Assembly (NCBI GenBank): GCA_963580285.1
Contig: OY757011.1
Span: 123,720,146-123,784,145, forward strand
From: Lucinisca nassula
Taxonomy: Eukaryota; Mollusca; Bivalvia; Lucinida; Lucinidae
DNA: 64,000 nt
Direction of reading: 5' to 3'
Part shown: one piece after another, positions 12,183 to 23,689 of the stretch
Numbering within the stretch: position 1 is the first letter of the stretch
Layout of the letters: every line of letters starts with the position of its first letter
The notes under the pieces: generated by a model
What the model was told of the DNA's origin: nothing
Databases searched by the model: none
Seen by the model: only the letters and a program-made list of their open reading frames with translations
Position numbers and translations under genes: made by a program

Positions 12183-12336
12183 TTCGTTGAGTTTTACGTC
12201 CCACCAACAGCTAAGGTCATACGGAGACAAAGCCTCGGTTTAAAGACTCATCCGAAAGTCTGGAGAAGCCTGGGATCGATCCTGCGATCCCTGGTTCACA
12301 AGGCAAGGAGCGTAACCACTACACCACAGAGGCTTC
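12183..12336 (-). mobile_element. SINE family D copy
   Basis: Same tRNA-like head and body as 2246-2408, including 'gttttacgtcccacca' and 'aaagactcatccgaaagtct'. Degenerate flanking repeats ('gacaacagtggata' and 'caacaatggaca') may be an old target duplication. Confidence 0.65.
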
Positions 12337-12581
12337 TTCAACAATGGACAGTGCTTATTAACAAAAACATTCGCTGACGTTACTTTCAACTTATCCTCTG
12401 ACAACAGTAGGTATCTTGCTAACTGGTAACAAGTATATGTATCAGCTGCATTTCACCAGGAATATCATGAAATTTCAAAACCCTAGCATACAAGGTTTAA
12501 AAGTTATGTCATGTATCAAATCAAAGCGCCAAAAGGCACTGAAATGACAGATTCTGTGAAAAACCAGTGCTTCAGCTGAAG

Positions 12582-14285
12582 TGCACGACCCGCCGGATGC
12601 TTTTAGCTTTATGAGTGTAACCATATATGGGTATGGCGGCCATTTTGGTCATGTGACCTGGACCTAAAACGGCTCCCCCAATAAATGCGCCTTATCGTAA
12701 GGAGCAAAATATATCTTATACTTTAGTACTGTATTCTGAATGGTTCGCAGGATAAAATGCATTCTCACTTTTCCAATACAAAAGCATATGTGTCAAAGTT
12801 TGACCTAGGCACAAAGAAGGTCAACCCAGGGTCACCATTTTAGCAATTTATGATGGGCCTTCGTCCCAGATGCTATTTATCAAGTTTCGTGGAAATCTGC
12901 CCAGTGGTTTTGGAGAGACTATTTTTGAAGGGTTTTTACCATATATGGCTTGGCGGCCATTTTGGTCATGTGACCTGGACCTAAAACGGCTCCCCCAATA
13001 AATGCGCCTTATCGTAAGGAGCAAAATATATCTTATACTTTAGTACTGTATTCTGAATGGTTCGCAGGATAAAATGCATTCTCACTTTTCCAATACAAAA
13101 GCATATGTGTCAAAGTTTGACCTAGGCACAAAGAAGGTCAACCCAGGGTCACCATTTTAGCAATTTATGATGGGCCTTCGTCCCAGATGCTATTTATCAA
13201 GTTTCGTGGAAATCTGCCCAGTGGTTTTGGAGAGACTATTTTTGAAGGGTTTTTACCATATATGGCTTGGCGGCCATTTTGGTCATGTGACCTGGACCTA
13301 AAACGGCTCCCCCAATAAATGCGCCTTATCGTAAGGAGCAAAATATATCTTATACTTTAGTACTGTATTCTGAATGGTTCGCAGGATAAAATGCATTCTC
13401 ACTTTTCCAATACAAAAGCATATGTGTCAAAGTTTGACCTAGGCACAAAGAAGGTCAACCCAGGGTCACCATTTTAGCAATTTATGATGGGCCTTCGTCC
13501 CAGATGCTATTTATCAAGTTTCGTGGAAATCTGCCCAGTGGTTTTGGAGAGACTATTTTTGAAGGGTTTTTACCATATATGGCTTGGCGGCCATTTTGGT
13601 CATGTGACCTGGACCCCATGAGCAAATTTTGGTTTCCCCCATCCCATAGAGGCCCCATATGAAATTTGACTTCAATCGGCACAACGGTTTCCGAGGAGAA
13701 GCAGTTCGAAAATTTTCACAATTTTCGCCTCGGCGAGGCTATACTAACTGGAATGTAATAATTCGCAAGTTCATTGGTTAGATCTCATTGATATCTATCA
13801 GTATGCCAAAAATTGTTTAAATATTCCAAGCGGTTAAGTCACTATCACCAATTTTCACAAACGGGTTACGGACGGACAGACAGACCATATATGGCTTGGC
13901 GGCCATTTTGGTCATGTGACCTGGACCCCATGAGCAAATTTTGGTTTCCCCCATCCCATAGAGGCTTCATATGAAATTTGACTCCAATCGGCCCAACGAT
14001 TTCCGAGGAGAAGCAGTTCGAAAATTTTCACATTTTTCGCCTCGGCGAGGCTATACTAAATGGAATGTAATATTTCGTAAGTTCATTGGTTAGATCTCAT
14101 TGATATCTTTCAGTATGACAAAAATTGTTTAAATATTCCAAACGGTTAAGTCACTATCACCAATTTTCACAAACGGGTTACGGACGGACAGACAGACTGA
14201 CAGACTGACAGAATGACACGGTGATTTTAGGGCACTCTTAGAAAATCAACCGACTTCAGTCGGTCGCTTTTCTGCGGGTCGTGCA
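12582..14285 (+). mobile_element. Helentron-like element with 317-bp tandem core
   Basis: The ends carry the complementary motifs 'tgcacgacccgc' (12582-12593) and 'gcgggtcgtgca' (14274-14285). A 3' hairpin region 'accgacttcagtcggt' lies just inside the right end. The core has three 317-bp units followed by two related units of about 312 bp (from about 13575 and 13888). Each unit opens with 'ggcggccattttggtcatgt'. A microsatellite-like 'gacagacagactgacag' stretch precedes the 3' terminus. No protein is encoded. Confidence 0.65.
12634..13584 (+). repeat. Three tandem 317-bp units
   Basis: The phrase 'tggcggccattttggtcatg' recurs at 12634, 12951, 13268 and 13585, giving a spacing of exactly 317 each time. 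By eye the three units are identical. Identity this high implies a very recent expansion, gene conversion or an assembly duplication. Confidence 0.85.
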
Positions 14286-16294
14286 ATTCAGATTTACTTT
14301 CTTAAGTGATAAGGACAATAGCGCTGGAGTGCTGATTTTTAGTTTGGTTCACAAAACTGAGGTGAATCGGCTGTTAAACACTTTCATCTTCATTTTACTT
14401 GGACATTATTAATAAAACAACATGCAAATGACTACCCAGCAGACACACGTCGCTAGGGCAACGTCAAATCAACGTCGATGCAACGTCATGACGTTGCACC
14501 GACGTTGATGTGACGCCACAATTACGTCATGTGCCTGCTGAGATAGTTGCCAGTTTTATGACAACACATAGCCGCAATTTTCTTGTAAAAGCTTACACTT
14601 GTTGACTGAGATGTGTTTCGCGGCTTAGTCAAGAACCTGCCTTATGTCGTGCGCTACAATAAAGGAAAACACTTTTTGTGCGATGTTTGAAGTTTTGCGG
14701 CATGTGACTAATTATTTATCACAACATTGTGCTTACATATTCAGTTATTTAGACCTATACAACAGAATTGGACAGTGATAACTGTTAGGAGTTTATTATT
14801 GCTGGCTTGCTACCGTACGGTGAAGTTTCTAGCGTCACGTACTTCGCATTTAATTAGGTCATGTAAGTGTTATGAGTCTGTACCCTTTCAGCCCTTTATA
14901 GCCAAGTACAGATACCTACAGATGCAAACAGTGTAGAACCTGGTGAGATGGCTCATAATGATACACCGCATTCGGTTCTACATGGTTTGACATGCTGTTG
15001 ACGACTATTGACTAGACACCCAATTTACATGTGTAGAATGGACGTGTACAAATTCAGTGACTGAAGAGTGAACTGGAGAAACTCGTGGGTTGAAGGGGTA
15101 AAATCTTAACCTGGCCTGTAACTGTTGTGTGCGGGTCAGGACCAGACAAAGCGGCTTGGCCGATAATCAAAAGTTAAATACAGCTTATTATACGGTCTAT
15201 TTTCTTTATTTTTCAAAGTTTATCTAGATACTGAAATGGTGTGCACTGATTGTAGCTCTTTACATATTGTTTTTTTTTTCTTTTCTAAAAATATACAAAG
15301 GTACTTTAATGGCGTATTGATACAAATATAATTAATCATAACCCATTTTGTACTGAATGTAATATTATCACTTATCTGACGAAGATTTCGTTTCGAAATC
15401 CCGGTTCAAAATTAAGGGGCGTCAGCTAGAAATATAGGAATTAATTTAGGAAAAAAAATGGGCTAACTTTCGACAACAGTGAAGCCCGCAGTGAAGGCCG
15501 TGGTTAGACGCCGCCTCCAAGATTCGCCAATGACCCATAATGCGGTCGTCTGTATAAAATGGGAACTTTCCTTATGCATATTCAATTAACTTTACCCGTT
15601 TTGTTTGTAATTTAAGAAAGATCATTTTTGTATTTTGATTACAAATGAAACAAAACATGTAATCAAAATGCGGAAATAATGCCATGAGAAATTAGTTTTG
15701 AGACAGCGAGCATGAAAAGTCAACAAACAACGGACTATTTGCGCGGAGTCATATTTCAAAAGTAGTGGAAGCCGGAAGTTCGGACGTTAAAATTGTAAAC
15801 ATGCAGCACGACGAAGAATGACAGAAAGAATCTGTCATTAAAAAAGCGTAACGGATAGACAGACACATGCATGCACAGACGAACGACAAAGAAATATGTT
15901 CGTATGAATAAAACTAGCTGACACTCCAAACACTTAAACAAAGAAACAAAGGTAACCATGATCTTTGTCGCTTTGTCATTTCTCAGTCTGCTAATGTTAT
16001 ATGATTTTCCATTAGTGTCATCGCGATACATGCTGTTGTGCTGGGAATATTTCAGCATTAAAGGTTTAAAACGTCTCATAAGAATGAATAGGAGCAGTGC
16101 CATATTGGGATATGAGCGATGAAGTGGTTTCTTATTTCGGCTTTCCTCAGACACCAACCACTGGAGCGACGTACACCTAAGTCAGTTTACTGAGCATCTC
16201 ATTTAATTTCTAAAATAAAACAGATCATACATGTACATTGTACCTCCATCACGTGCGAATCTGGTTTAATCCATATAAGCCTGGCATCCTTGAA
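14286..16294. other. Mostly unique sequence (presumed intron) with one MITE
   Basis: Apart from the small palindromic element at 14437-14540 and a 13-bp inverted repeat around 15630-15671 ('gattaca' against 'tgtaatc'), I recognise nothing. A 133-codon minus-strand ORF (15756-16157) has no domain and no repeat support. Confidence 0.4.
14437..14540. mobile_element. Small palindromic MITE rich in ACGT
   Basis: About 104 bp. The outer ends 'cagcagacacacg' and 'atgtgcctgctg' are inverted. The interior is a chain of 'aacgtc' steps with the symmetric centre 'caacgtcatgacgttg'. It encodes nothing. Superfamily unknown. Confidence 0.55.
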
Positions 16295-16299
16295 ATGGA

Positions 16300-16575
16300 A
16301 CATACGAGCAGTGAAGCCAGATGACGCAGTGTCTCATTTGGGTCTGCAATGTTTGCCAGACAGATACACTAATTTTTGTCAAAATAATAAAGTTTTATTT
16401 AAAGAATAAAGATAAAATCAACCACAAACCCCTATTTTAACCAGTGGACGCCGGATGACGCAGCCTCTCATTTGGGTCTGCACTGTTTGCCAGACAGATA
16501 CACTAATTTTTGTCAAATTAATAAAGTTTTATTAAAAGAATAAAGATAAAATCAACCACACACCCCTATTTTAAG
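16300..16575 (+). repeat. Tandem duplication, ~134-bp period
   Basis: The blocks starting 'gatgacgcag' (about 16320 and 16454) continue in parallel through 'tttgccagacagatacac' and 'ataaagttttatt' to 'acacccctattttaa'. There are two copies with a few differences. No coding content. Confidence 0.75.
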
Positions 16576-16965
16576 CAGTGGACTCATCGAATGAAACACA
16601 CACCCCTCGAACTGAAAAATGTTGTATCACCATCCTCACTTGCATGAAGTCTATTCCGACTTGTGGGGTAAATCTTTTTGCATCAAACTTGTCTTCTTCA
16701 TTACCGTAACACACTCGTGTCCTAAGTGGGCGTCTATCACACCGCCAGATCAAGCAGCTTTCGATGAAAACTTGTGATATTTACTTTATTTCCACATAAA
16801 ATATAGTTTGTTGGTTCTCGTTAGAACAGCATCAATGAGGCGGTTATAATGAGTACCCACAACCCAAGACTTGGAACAGAAATAAGGAAAAACATTGTGT
16901 ACCTCTGTAAAGCCCAATTTTCTGTACATAAAGTAGGGTGTAGAGGGGTGCTCATTACACGGACG
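16576..16965. other. Unassigned sequence
   Basis: It contains a 'ctcattacacgg'/'tgagtaccc' region that may be a weak inverted-repeat MITE. A 60-codon minus-strand ORF was judged uninformative. Confidence 0.35.
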
Positions 16966-17990
16966 AAATAAATTATTGGTTTAGACTCATATTCTAGACA
17001 GGTTTTTAATTATTTGGACCCAATTTTGATTTATATCAGTCTTTGAATCGACTGCCTATTCGAAATTCGCAAAATTGCAGTATGTTTGCTCTGGCTTTTC
17101 TTGCCGAATCATTACAGGGTCACTGATGAGGCTTTATTAGCCGAAACTACGTAGTATGACCCATCTTCTTTCTTATGAATGCTTTCATTGCTCTTAAGGG
17201 ATCTCATTTTAGATTTTTATTTGCCTTCACTGCAGCTGGTGTTGTGCCGTGTGGCGGCCGTAAAACGTCTCCCCGTTCATCAACCATAGTGCAGTTTATA
17301 TTTTACTTTTGGTCGTTTGAGATCAGCGTGAGTATTCTGAGAAATCAGAAATAAATTATTGGGTTAGACTCATATTCTAGACAGGTTTTTAATTCTTTGG
17401 ACCCAATTTTGATTTATATCAGTCTTTGAATCGACTGCCTATTCGAAATTCGCAAAATTGCAGTATGTTTCCTCTGGCTTTCATTGCCGGATCATTAAAG
17501 GGTCACTGATGAGGCTTTATTAGCTGAAACTACGTAGTATGACCCATCTTCTTTCTTGTGAATGTTTTTATTACTCTTAAGGGATCTCATTTTAGATTTT
17601 TATTTGCCTGCACTGCAGCTGGTGTTGTGTCGTGTGGCGGCCGTAAAACGTCTCCCCGTTCATCAACCATAGTGCAGTTTATATTTTACTTTTGGTCCTT
17701 TGAGATCAGCGCGAGTATTCTGAGAAATCAGAAATAAATTATTGGTTTAGACTCACATTCTAGACAGGTTTTTAATTATTTGGACCCAATTTTGATATAT
17801 ATCAGTTTGAATCGACTGCCTATTCAAAATTCGCAAAATTGCAGTATGTTTCCTCTGGCTTTCTTTGCCGGATCATTACAGGGTCACTGATGAGGCTTTA
17901 TTAGCCGAAACTACGTAGTATGACCCACCTTCTTTCTTATGAATGTTTTCATTACTCTTAAGGAATCTCATTTTAGATTTTTATTTGCTA
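16966..17990 (+). repeat. Tandem array of a 383-bp repeat family
   Basis: 'aaataaattattgg' recurs at 16966, 17349 and 17732, giving a period of exactly 383 twice. Units share 'gggtcactgatgaggcttta', 'gtgtggcggccgtaaaacgt' and 'actcatattctagacagg'. The third unit is incomplete. Single split or divergent copies occur at 2140-2460 and 43905-47625. No ORF, and no TIR or tail was identified, so the class is unknown. Confidence 0.85.
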
Positions 17991-18184
17991 ACGTGATGTG
18001 TAATGGAAAATGCCAGCGTCATGTTCAGCATGCATGAATGCTGTTGCCGAGATATCCCCCTTAAACCAGCATTACTGATGGTATATGAGCTGGTGCTATA
18101 AAAAACTGAACCATAATAAAAGCACTGCAAGCATTGCATCATGCCCCGCCACTACATTTACATCAAGCAAGTGCCATAACAATG

Positions 18185-18400
18185 TTTGAATTGGAGCTTA
18201 ACGGCTCAGTCAACTTTATTTTAGGTCATTTTTGAGCCGGGTCAGTCTACCTATCCACACTTTTCCTAGGCAGGCTTATACGTAAGCGGTTAACCAGCAC
18301 AGTGCACATTCTTTCGCCAGAAACTTACAACTACACTTTTTGAATCAGTGGACGGGAGAAAATGACCGTATTATTATTGCATGATCAATCGCCATGAAAG
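18185..18400 (-). mobile_element. SINE family A, 3' part
   Basis: Antisense copy from 'attggagcttaacggctcag' through 'gcacattctttcgccagaaa'. It is followed by degenerate remains of the head region up to 'aatgttgccgac'. Diverged from the copy at 2540. Confidence 0.65.
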
Positions 18401-18606
18401 AATGTTGCCGACGCCATAAACTGTCAAACAGGATTTCAAAGTGAAGGCCGTTAGTCTGTCCCTAAATAGTTTTCAAGTTACAGAGGAGACACAAATATAT
18501 TACAGAAATCAATTTTATTCAATGTTCAAAGGGTGGTAACTTCAGAAGTAGATTAGCGAGAATTGTGGTTCTTGTGTTCTGGACCTCAAATCATAATGCT
18601 TTTCGT

Positions 18607-20322
18607 TGAGGTTTTAAATAAATTGAAATCCAGACATTTTCGTGCTTCAAGTCTGTCTACTTACGATTTTTCCACTCTTTACACTACACTTCCTCATAAT
18701 CTTATAAAAGAAAAGCTTAATGATTTAATTGAATGGGCTTTTCACAGAGAAGATTCTCTCTATCTTGCATGTAATGTCAGAAATGCATTTTTCACTTCTA
18801 AAGAGCATAAGAATTATACACTTTGGTCATGTCAGAAAGTGTGTGATGCCCTCACCTTTCTACTTGACAATATTTATATTAGATTTGGTACTAAGTTATT
18901 TAGACAAATTGTGGGTATTACGATGGGTACGAATTGCGCACCTCCTGTGGCTGATCTATTCTTGGATTGTTATGAAAGAGACTTCATGTTGTCGCTTTCC
19001 ATTGATAATCAATCTGAAATTATTGAAGCTTTTAGCTCCACTTCTTGATATTTAGATGATTTATTAAATATTGATAATACCTATTTCGATGGTTTGATCA
19101 GTCAGATTTACCCCCCAGAACTTCAGTTAAATAAAGCAAATTCTTCTGATACCGAGGCCCCGTTTTTGGATTTACATCTATCTATTGTAGATGGATTTGT
19201 ATTGTGCAAAATTTATGATAAACGCGATGACTTTGATTTTGAGATTGTAAATTTTCCTTTTTTGGATGGTGATGTTCCTCGTGCGCCATCCTATGGCGTT
19301 TATATTTCGCAATTAATTCGATTTGCTAGAGTGTGTAGTCATGTAACTGACTTCAACACTTGTAATAAATTATCAACGGCTAAACTCCTTAATCAGGGTT
19401 ATCGGTACCATAAACTACGCAAAGCCTTTTCAAAATTTTATAGACGCCATTCTGATTTAATTTCAAAATTCAATATTGGACTTAAATCTCTTCTGCAACA
19501 AGGTCTATCGGAACCCGAATTTTATGGTGACTTAGTATATAAATTCAGAAAAATATATAACCGCAATGACTTCAGCACCCAATTTCGTAAAATCATTCTT
19601 CAATATAAAAAAATTGGGTACAACATGGATGTTATACGACAGACTGCATGCATGGTAGTTAACCCAATCACGGTTGGCAACTTTGCTTCCCTCTTTAATT
19701 GCACGCCGGTGGGTCAGGCCTAAGATTCTATGACGGCTCCAACGTAAAGGCTTATTGAGAATTAGAGAAATTTAATTCAAGGTAATGCTGGTTGGTGCCT
19801 GATGCTCTGTCTCTGGTTGGGCCCATCGGAGTCTAACTGTTGGTTTTCTTTTGCTCCAGCGTTTCAGTGGTTTCTTGCTGTCTAGTCCTCACCATTGTCC
19901 CACCTCTGTGGTTCTTTGATTTTTGTGTTCACGGAGATGTTGCACTGATGAGTTAGGAGGCCTTCATGCGGACTGAACAAATTTTTTGTCTAAATCGCGA
20001 CGGAAGTAAGGGCGTGGATTGTGGCCACGTAAAATCGATTTAAGCCCCCCAGTGGAAATCTTCCACTGACCGTTCCAAGGCGGCTCTTCTGTGGCGATTT
20101 ATTTATGTTGTTGTTTGTTACTTACTGTGTGTACCACTTGTGTTTTTAAATTTTGGATGGCCATATGGCCATTTTGTGGGAAAGTAACTGTCCTTATGGC
20201 CTTCCTTTGTTTAGGTTTCCATTATGGTCTGGTCGCTTAATGTTTGTATTTCTTTCCCTTTGGTGTCTTTTATGGGTGGAGTAAGTTAATTGTATCAATT
20301 CCTGATCTTTGTTTTACTTCTA
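18607..20322 (+). mobile_element. Penelope-like retroelement, 5'-truncated
   Basis: About 1.7 kb inserted in a helentron-like core. It holds the reverse transcriptase and C-terminal region, then a 600-bp 3' UTR that ends 'gttttacttctactt'. The same 3' UTR occurs at 28731-29336, 45633-46200, 60540-61244 and 62578-63180, so this is an active or recently active family here. No GIY-YIG endonuclease is evident downstream of the RT. Confidence 0.8.
18608..19723 (+). pseudogene. Penelope-like reverse transcriptase, one in-frame stop
   Basis: The reading frame shows Penelope-type RT landmarks: YDFSTLYTTLPH (metal-binding region), VGITMGTNCAPPVADL, YLDDLL (catalytic Asp pair), then a long C-terminal region with APSYGVYISQL and QGYRYHKLRKAFSKFYRR. 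A single TGA (19046-19048) immediately precedes YLDDLL; the frame is the same on both sides. CGA to TGA at a CpG site is a plausible origin, since PLE RTs often have R before YLDD (inference). The RT would copy element RNA onto chromosomal DNA. The N-terminal third is missing. No GIY-YIG motif is seen after the RT. Confidence 0.8.
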
Positions 20323-20808
20323 CTTTACATTTGTGTGAAGTTTCATCAAAATACCTGAAACGGTTTACAACTTACAGAGCGAACACAAGTAAACTATTAG
20401 TAGAAATGGCTTTATTCACTATTTTCAAAGGGCCATAACTCCAGAATTAGGCTAATCAGAGTTATGTTTCACATGTTCTACATGTCGTCTCATGGTGCTC
20501 TACTTATCTGTGAAGTTTCCTTATAATATCTCAAATCACGGGTATCAGAGTTATGGAGCGGACACAAAACTACGTTAGATATGGTTATGTTCAATGTTCA
20601 AAGGGCAATAACTCCAAAAGTAGGAAAATCAGACTTATGGTTCATATGTTCTGCACGTCGTCCAATGGTGCTCTACATATTTGTGAAGTTTTGTATCAAA
20701 ATTTATATGGAGCGAACACGAAACTATGATACGCTGTCAGACGGACGGATATGCACTCAAAATTTCGGAAGGTGTAACATAATACCCCGCCACTCTTGGC
20801 GGGGCATA

Positions 20809-21403
20809 AAAATGTAAATTTGTTCGCTCTTCTCACTGGGTAACACTCCGGCTACATATGATGGCCAAATACTGATCAGACTACATAGATTCGCCGGCTG
20901 AGCTGCGTCCTCGCTTGTTCAGCGACACGACTCTGTTGCAATACCCCCTTTAGCAATGTACGGCTCAGGCGATCATCGAAGAAACTTATCAGACTGCTTG
21001 GATGCATAGGCTGAGCTGTGCTTTCGTCCGCTGCTGGCTCCCCTGTAATGAGCACCTGTGTAAGGAAAACTTATTTCGGAAAAAAAATCAAACACCCTGG
21101 TGAGTGAAACCATCCTGTGTTTTATTCAGCCTCTTCCACTCAAAAAAAAAAAAATAATTTCTTTTTAAGAAAATTTAAATTTTTGGTCCAAAAATTCATG
21201 TTTAGTCAAAAGTAATAATCTCTTTTTTTTCTTTTTGACCTGGTATTGCTGACAGCTATATATGCAGAATGTGCATAACAAAACCTAGAATAGACAACTC
21301 AAAAGGTCTTATAATTCAGTTCCCCAATTATATTTTGCAATTCAGGCAATAATTATGAATGTATGGTTCCACCTTTTTCAATTCAATCTCGACAAATCAA
21401 TAA
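20809..21403. other. Unassigned sequence
   Basis: No repeat family recognised; short A-rich and T-rich runs around 21139-21240. No coding signal. Confidence 0.35.
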
Positions 21404-21471
21404 CAAGAGGCCCAAGAGGGCCTGTCGCTCCACCGGCTAACTTCAGACAATTGTCATATTTATTACATTAA

Positions 21472-21685
21472 CCAATTGTATACTAGTGGACTCTTCTATT
21501 GCTATATGTTGGACCAGTCCATTTGTCATATAAGGGGTGTCAGGCCTATTTTTTTCTATTTTTGATGGAATATTCTGTTAGCAAATAGTGCAGGCCCTGA
21601 TCAGACATGGTGTTCTGTGGGGTCTGATCTGGGCCAGCACTATTTGCCAAGGTACCCATTTAGGGTTTTCCCCGCATGCAATGGG
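21472..21685. mobile_element. piggyBac-like MITE, second copy
   Basis: Related along its length to 1670-1894, sharing 'gctatatgttgga', 'aaggggtgtca' and 'tttgccaaggtaccc'. It is preceded by TTAA (21468-21471); the right-hand TTAA has decayed to 'taaa'. Ends are 'ccaattgtat' and 'gcatgcaatggg'. Confidence 0.65.
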
Positions 21686-22251
21686 TAAAAAAGAAACAAG
21701 TGATCCACCCAAGGAATGTCCATTCTATATTTTTTGGACCCCAGAGTCATGGTTGGCAGGATTTATGTGAGTGACCATTTGGCATTGCTCCGTTCTAAAT
21801 ATCTAAAGCTCTGGGCCTTATGGTTTCAGAGAAGAAGACTTTTTTTAAGTTTTTCCTATTATAAGTCTATGGGAACTAATATGCCTCTGGGCGTGACCAA
21901 TTTTTTACCCCACTTGACGTTGCTGCATACTTAATATCTAAGCTCTGGGCACTGATGGTTTCAGAGAAGATTTTTGTCAGTTTTTCCCAGTATAAGTCTA
22001 TGGGAGCTTATGGGCCTCAGGGTGTGGCCAATTTGGACCCCAGGGGCATAGTTGGCAGGATTTATGCAGTTGAATACTTCAAGTTGCTACATACTAAGCT
22101 CTTGGCCTTATGGTTTCAGAGGAGAAAAGTTTCAAGATTTTGTCATTATTAGTCTATGGGAGCTACTAAGCACCGGGGCATTGCCAATTTGGACTCAAGA
22201 GTCATAGATCGCAGGACTTAGTAGGTGACCACATAACTTTGCTACATACTA

Positions 22252-22429
22252 CAGTTCAACCTGTATTAAGCAAGTGCCTAAGGGATAGTCAAAATATGCT
22301 TGCTTAAGACAGGTTCTTGCTTAATACAGGTGAAATTTAACACATCTGCCTTTCTTGGGAACTGAATGCCTGCTTGCTTAAGACAGGTTGCTTGCTTAAT
22401 AGAGGTGGCCACTAAGACAGGTTTTACTG
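22252..22429. mobile_element. Mariner/Tigger-like MITE, TA target
   Basis: A 178-bp element flanked by TA on both sides. Its termini are 'cagttcaacctgtattaagc' and the inverse of 'cagtaaaacctgtcttagtg'. Internal 'gcttgcttaa' repeats are conspicuous. TA duplication and CAGT ends are typical of Tc1/mariner (pogo/Tigger) MITEs. Confidence 0.7.
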
Positions 22430-23242
22430 TAAATGTCTTAGCTTTAGGCTTTATGGTTTCAGAGAAGAAGTTTTTCCGTTTATTGGTCTATGGAAGCTAA
22501 TGAGCCAAAGGTGGTGGCCATGGCAGCCATATTTTTTGTCTGATCCAAATATCTTCAATGAATCTGACAATGGTAGACACAAGGAACATTCATGAAAATT
22601 AAGAACGAAATCCATTTAGCAGTTTTGGAGAAGATTAAAAAAAAAAAGATCCCTTTATGAGTCTATGGAAGCTAATTAGCCAATGGGCGTGTCCATGGCG
22701 GCCATGTTTTTTGTCTGATCAAAATTGCTTCAAGGAACATTCATGCAAAGTAAGAATGAAATCCATTAAGTTGAGCGGTTTTGGAGGAGAAGGTTTTTAA
22801 AACTTTTCCCCATATAAGTCTTTGAAAGCTAATGAGCCAAGGGGCATGGCCATGGCAGTCATGTGGGGCATGGCCATGGTGGCAATGTTTTTGGTCTGAT
22901 CCTAATTTCTTCAAGGAATCTGACAGAGGTCCACCCAAGGAACATTCATGCAAAATAAGAATAAAATCCATTGAGTGGTTTTGGAGGAGAAGATTTTTAA
23001 ATATTTTTTTTTGGTTTCGATGCCATTTTGTTCTGCATGTAACAAAATTCTTTGAAGGAATTCAGAAGAGGACTATGTGAGAAACATTCCTGTGAAGTTT
23101 GGTTACAATCGACCAAGTAGTTAAGGAGGAATGTTTAAAGAAAAAAGTTAACGCACGGATGCACAACCGCACAGACGCACAACAGACACAGGGCCATAAC
23201 ATATAACATAAGACCCGCCGGTCTTTGGCCAGTGGAGCTAAA

Positions 23243-23600
23243 AAATGAACAGATTTATGTTTTTATTTTTTTATTTATTTATTTTTTCCTTTCCTCCGTC
23301 GGATTCGGTATGTCTCCCTTTTCAACTAAGCCATTTTAACCCCCAGGGATCTGGAGAACTGTTGACACTGTAGTATAATTAGGTCTAATAAATCAATCTC
23401 CCTCAGTATTTTGAATTTATTTTGAAACATCAAGTCGTATAAATAGAGTTTGTGTTGAAAACATCAGTTCTATCACCAGTGTGATGGGCAAGTGAAATTT
23501 CTGATGTTTTGAATTTTAGAATGACAATTTTTAGGTGGACCTCTATAGATATGTGATAGTCAGCAAAATTGGAGGAGATTAATTCAGATACAGGAAGGTA
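23243..23600. other. Unassigned sequence
   Basis: Nothing recognised besides a T-rich start. Confidence 0.35.
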
Positions 23601-23603
23601 CTT

Positions 23604-23604
<1 letters not shown>

Positions 23605-23663
<59 letters not shown>

Positions 23664-23664
23664 A
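23605..23664 (+). repeat. (AAAT)n microsatellite
   Basis: About 15 perfect units of a four-base A/T repeat. It lies next to the left edge of a helentron-like core and may be tail-derived. Confidence 0.9.
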
Positions 23665-23689
23665 CAAGAACTTTTGAAGAAGAGAAGAC

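Larger units (their letters stand above)
18420..20808 (+). mobile_element. Helentron-like element split by a Penelope-like insertion
   Basis: The core phrases 'caatgttcaaagggtggtaac' (left) and 'caaagggcaataactcc' (right) are the same units as at 7435-8750. The right end is a hairpin, 'ccccgccactcttggcgggg', followed by 'cataaaa'. The unit phrase is broken at about 18606 and resumes at 20323 ('acatttgtgtgaagtttcat'), so the intervening 1.7 kb is a later insertion. The 5' end is uncertain. Confidence 0.55.
21404..23242 (+). mobile_element. Helentron-like element carrying two MITEs
   Basis: Starts 'caagaggcccaagagggcct' with 'gctccaccggct' just inside. Ends with 'ccgccggtctttggccagtg' then 'gagctaa'. 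The 5' 'gctccac' is complementary to the 3' 'gtggagc'. The core has repeated units with 'ggtttcagagaagaag', 'aagtctatggga' and later 'tccacccaaggaacattcatg'. MITEs are inserted at 21472-21685 and 22252-22429. No coding capacity. Confidence 0.65.

Noticed and set aside
15756..16157. 133-codon minus-strand ORF
   Set aside because: No domain, no splice context and no composition bias. Treated as chance.
19930..19985. Hammerhead ribozyme in the Penelope-like 3' UTR ('ctgatgag ... gaac')
   Set aside because: The second core box reads GAAC instead of GAAA, stem II pairs poorly and other copies do not preserve it. A covariance search could still overturn this.
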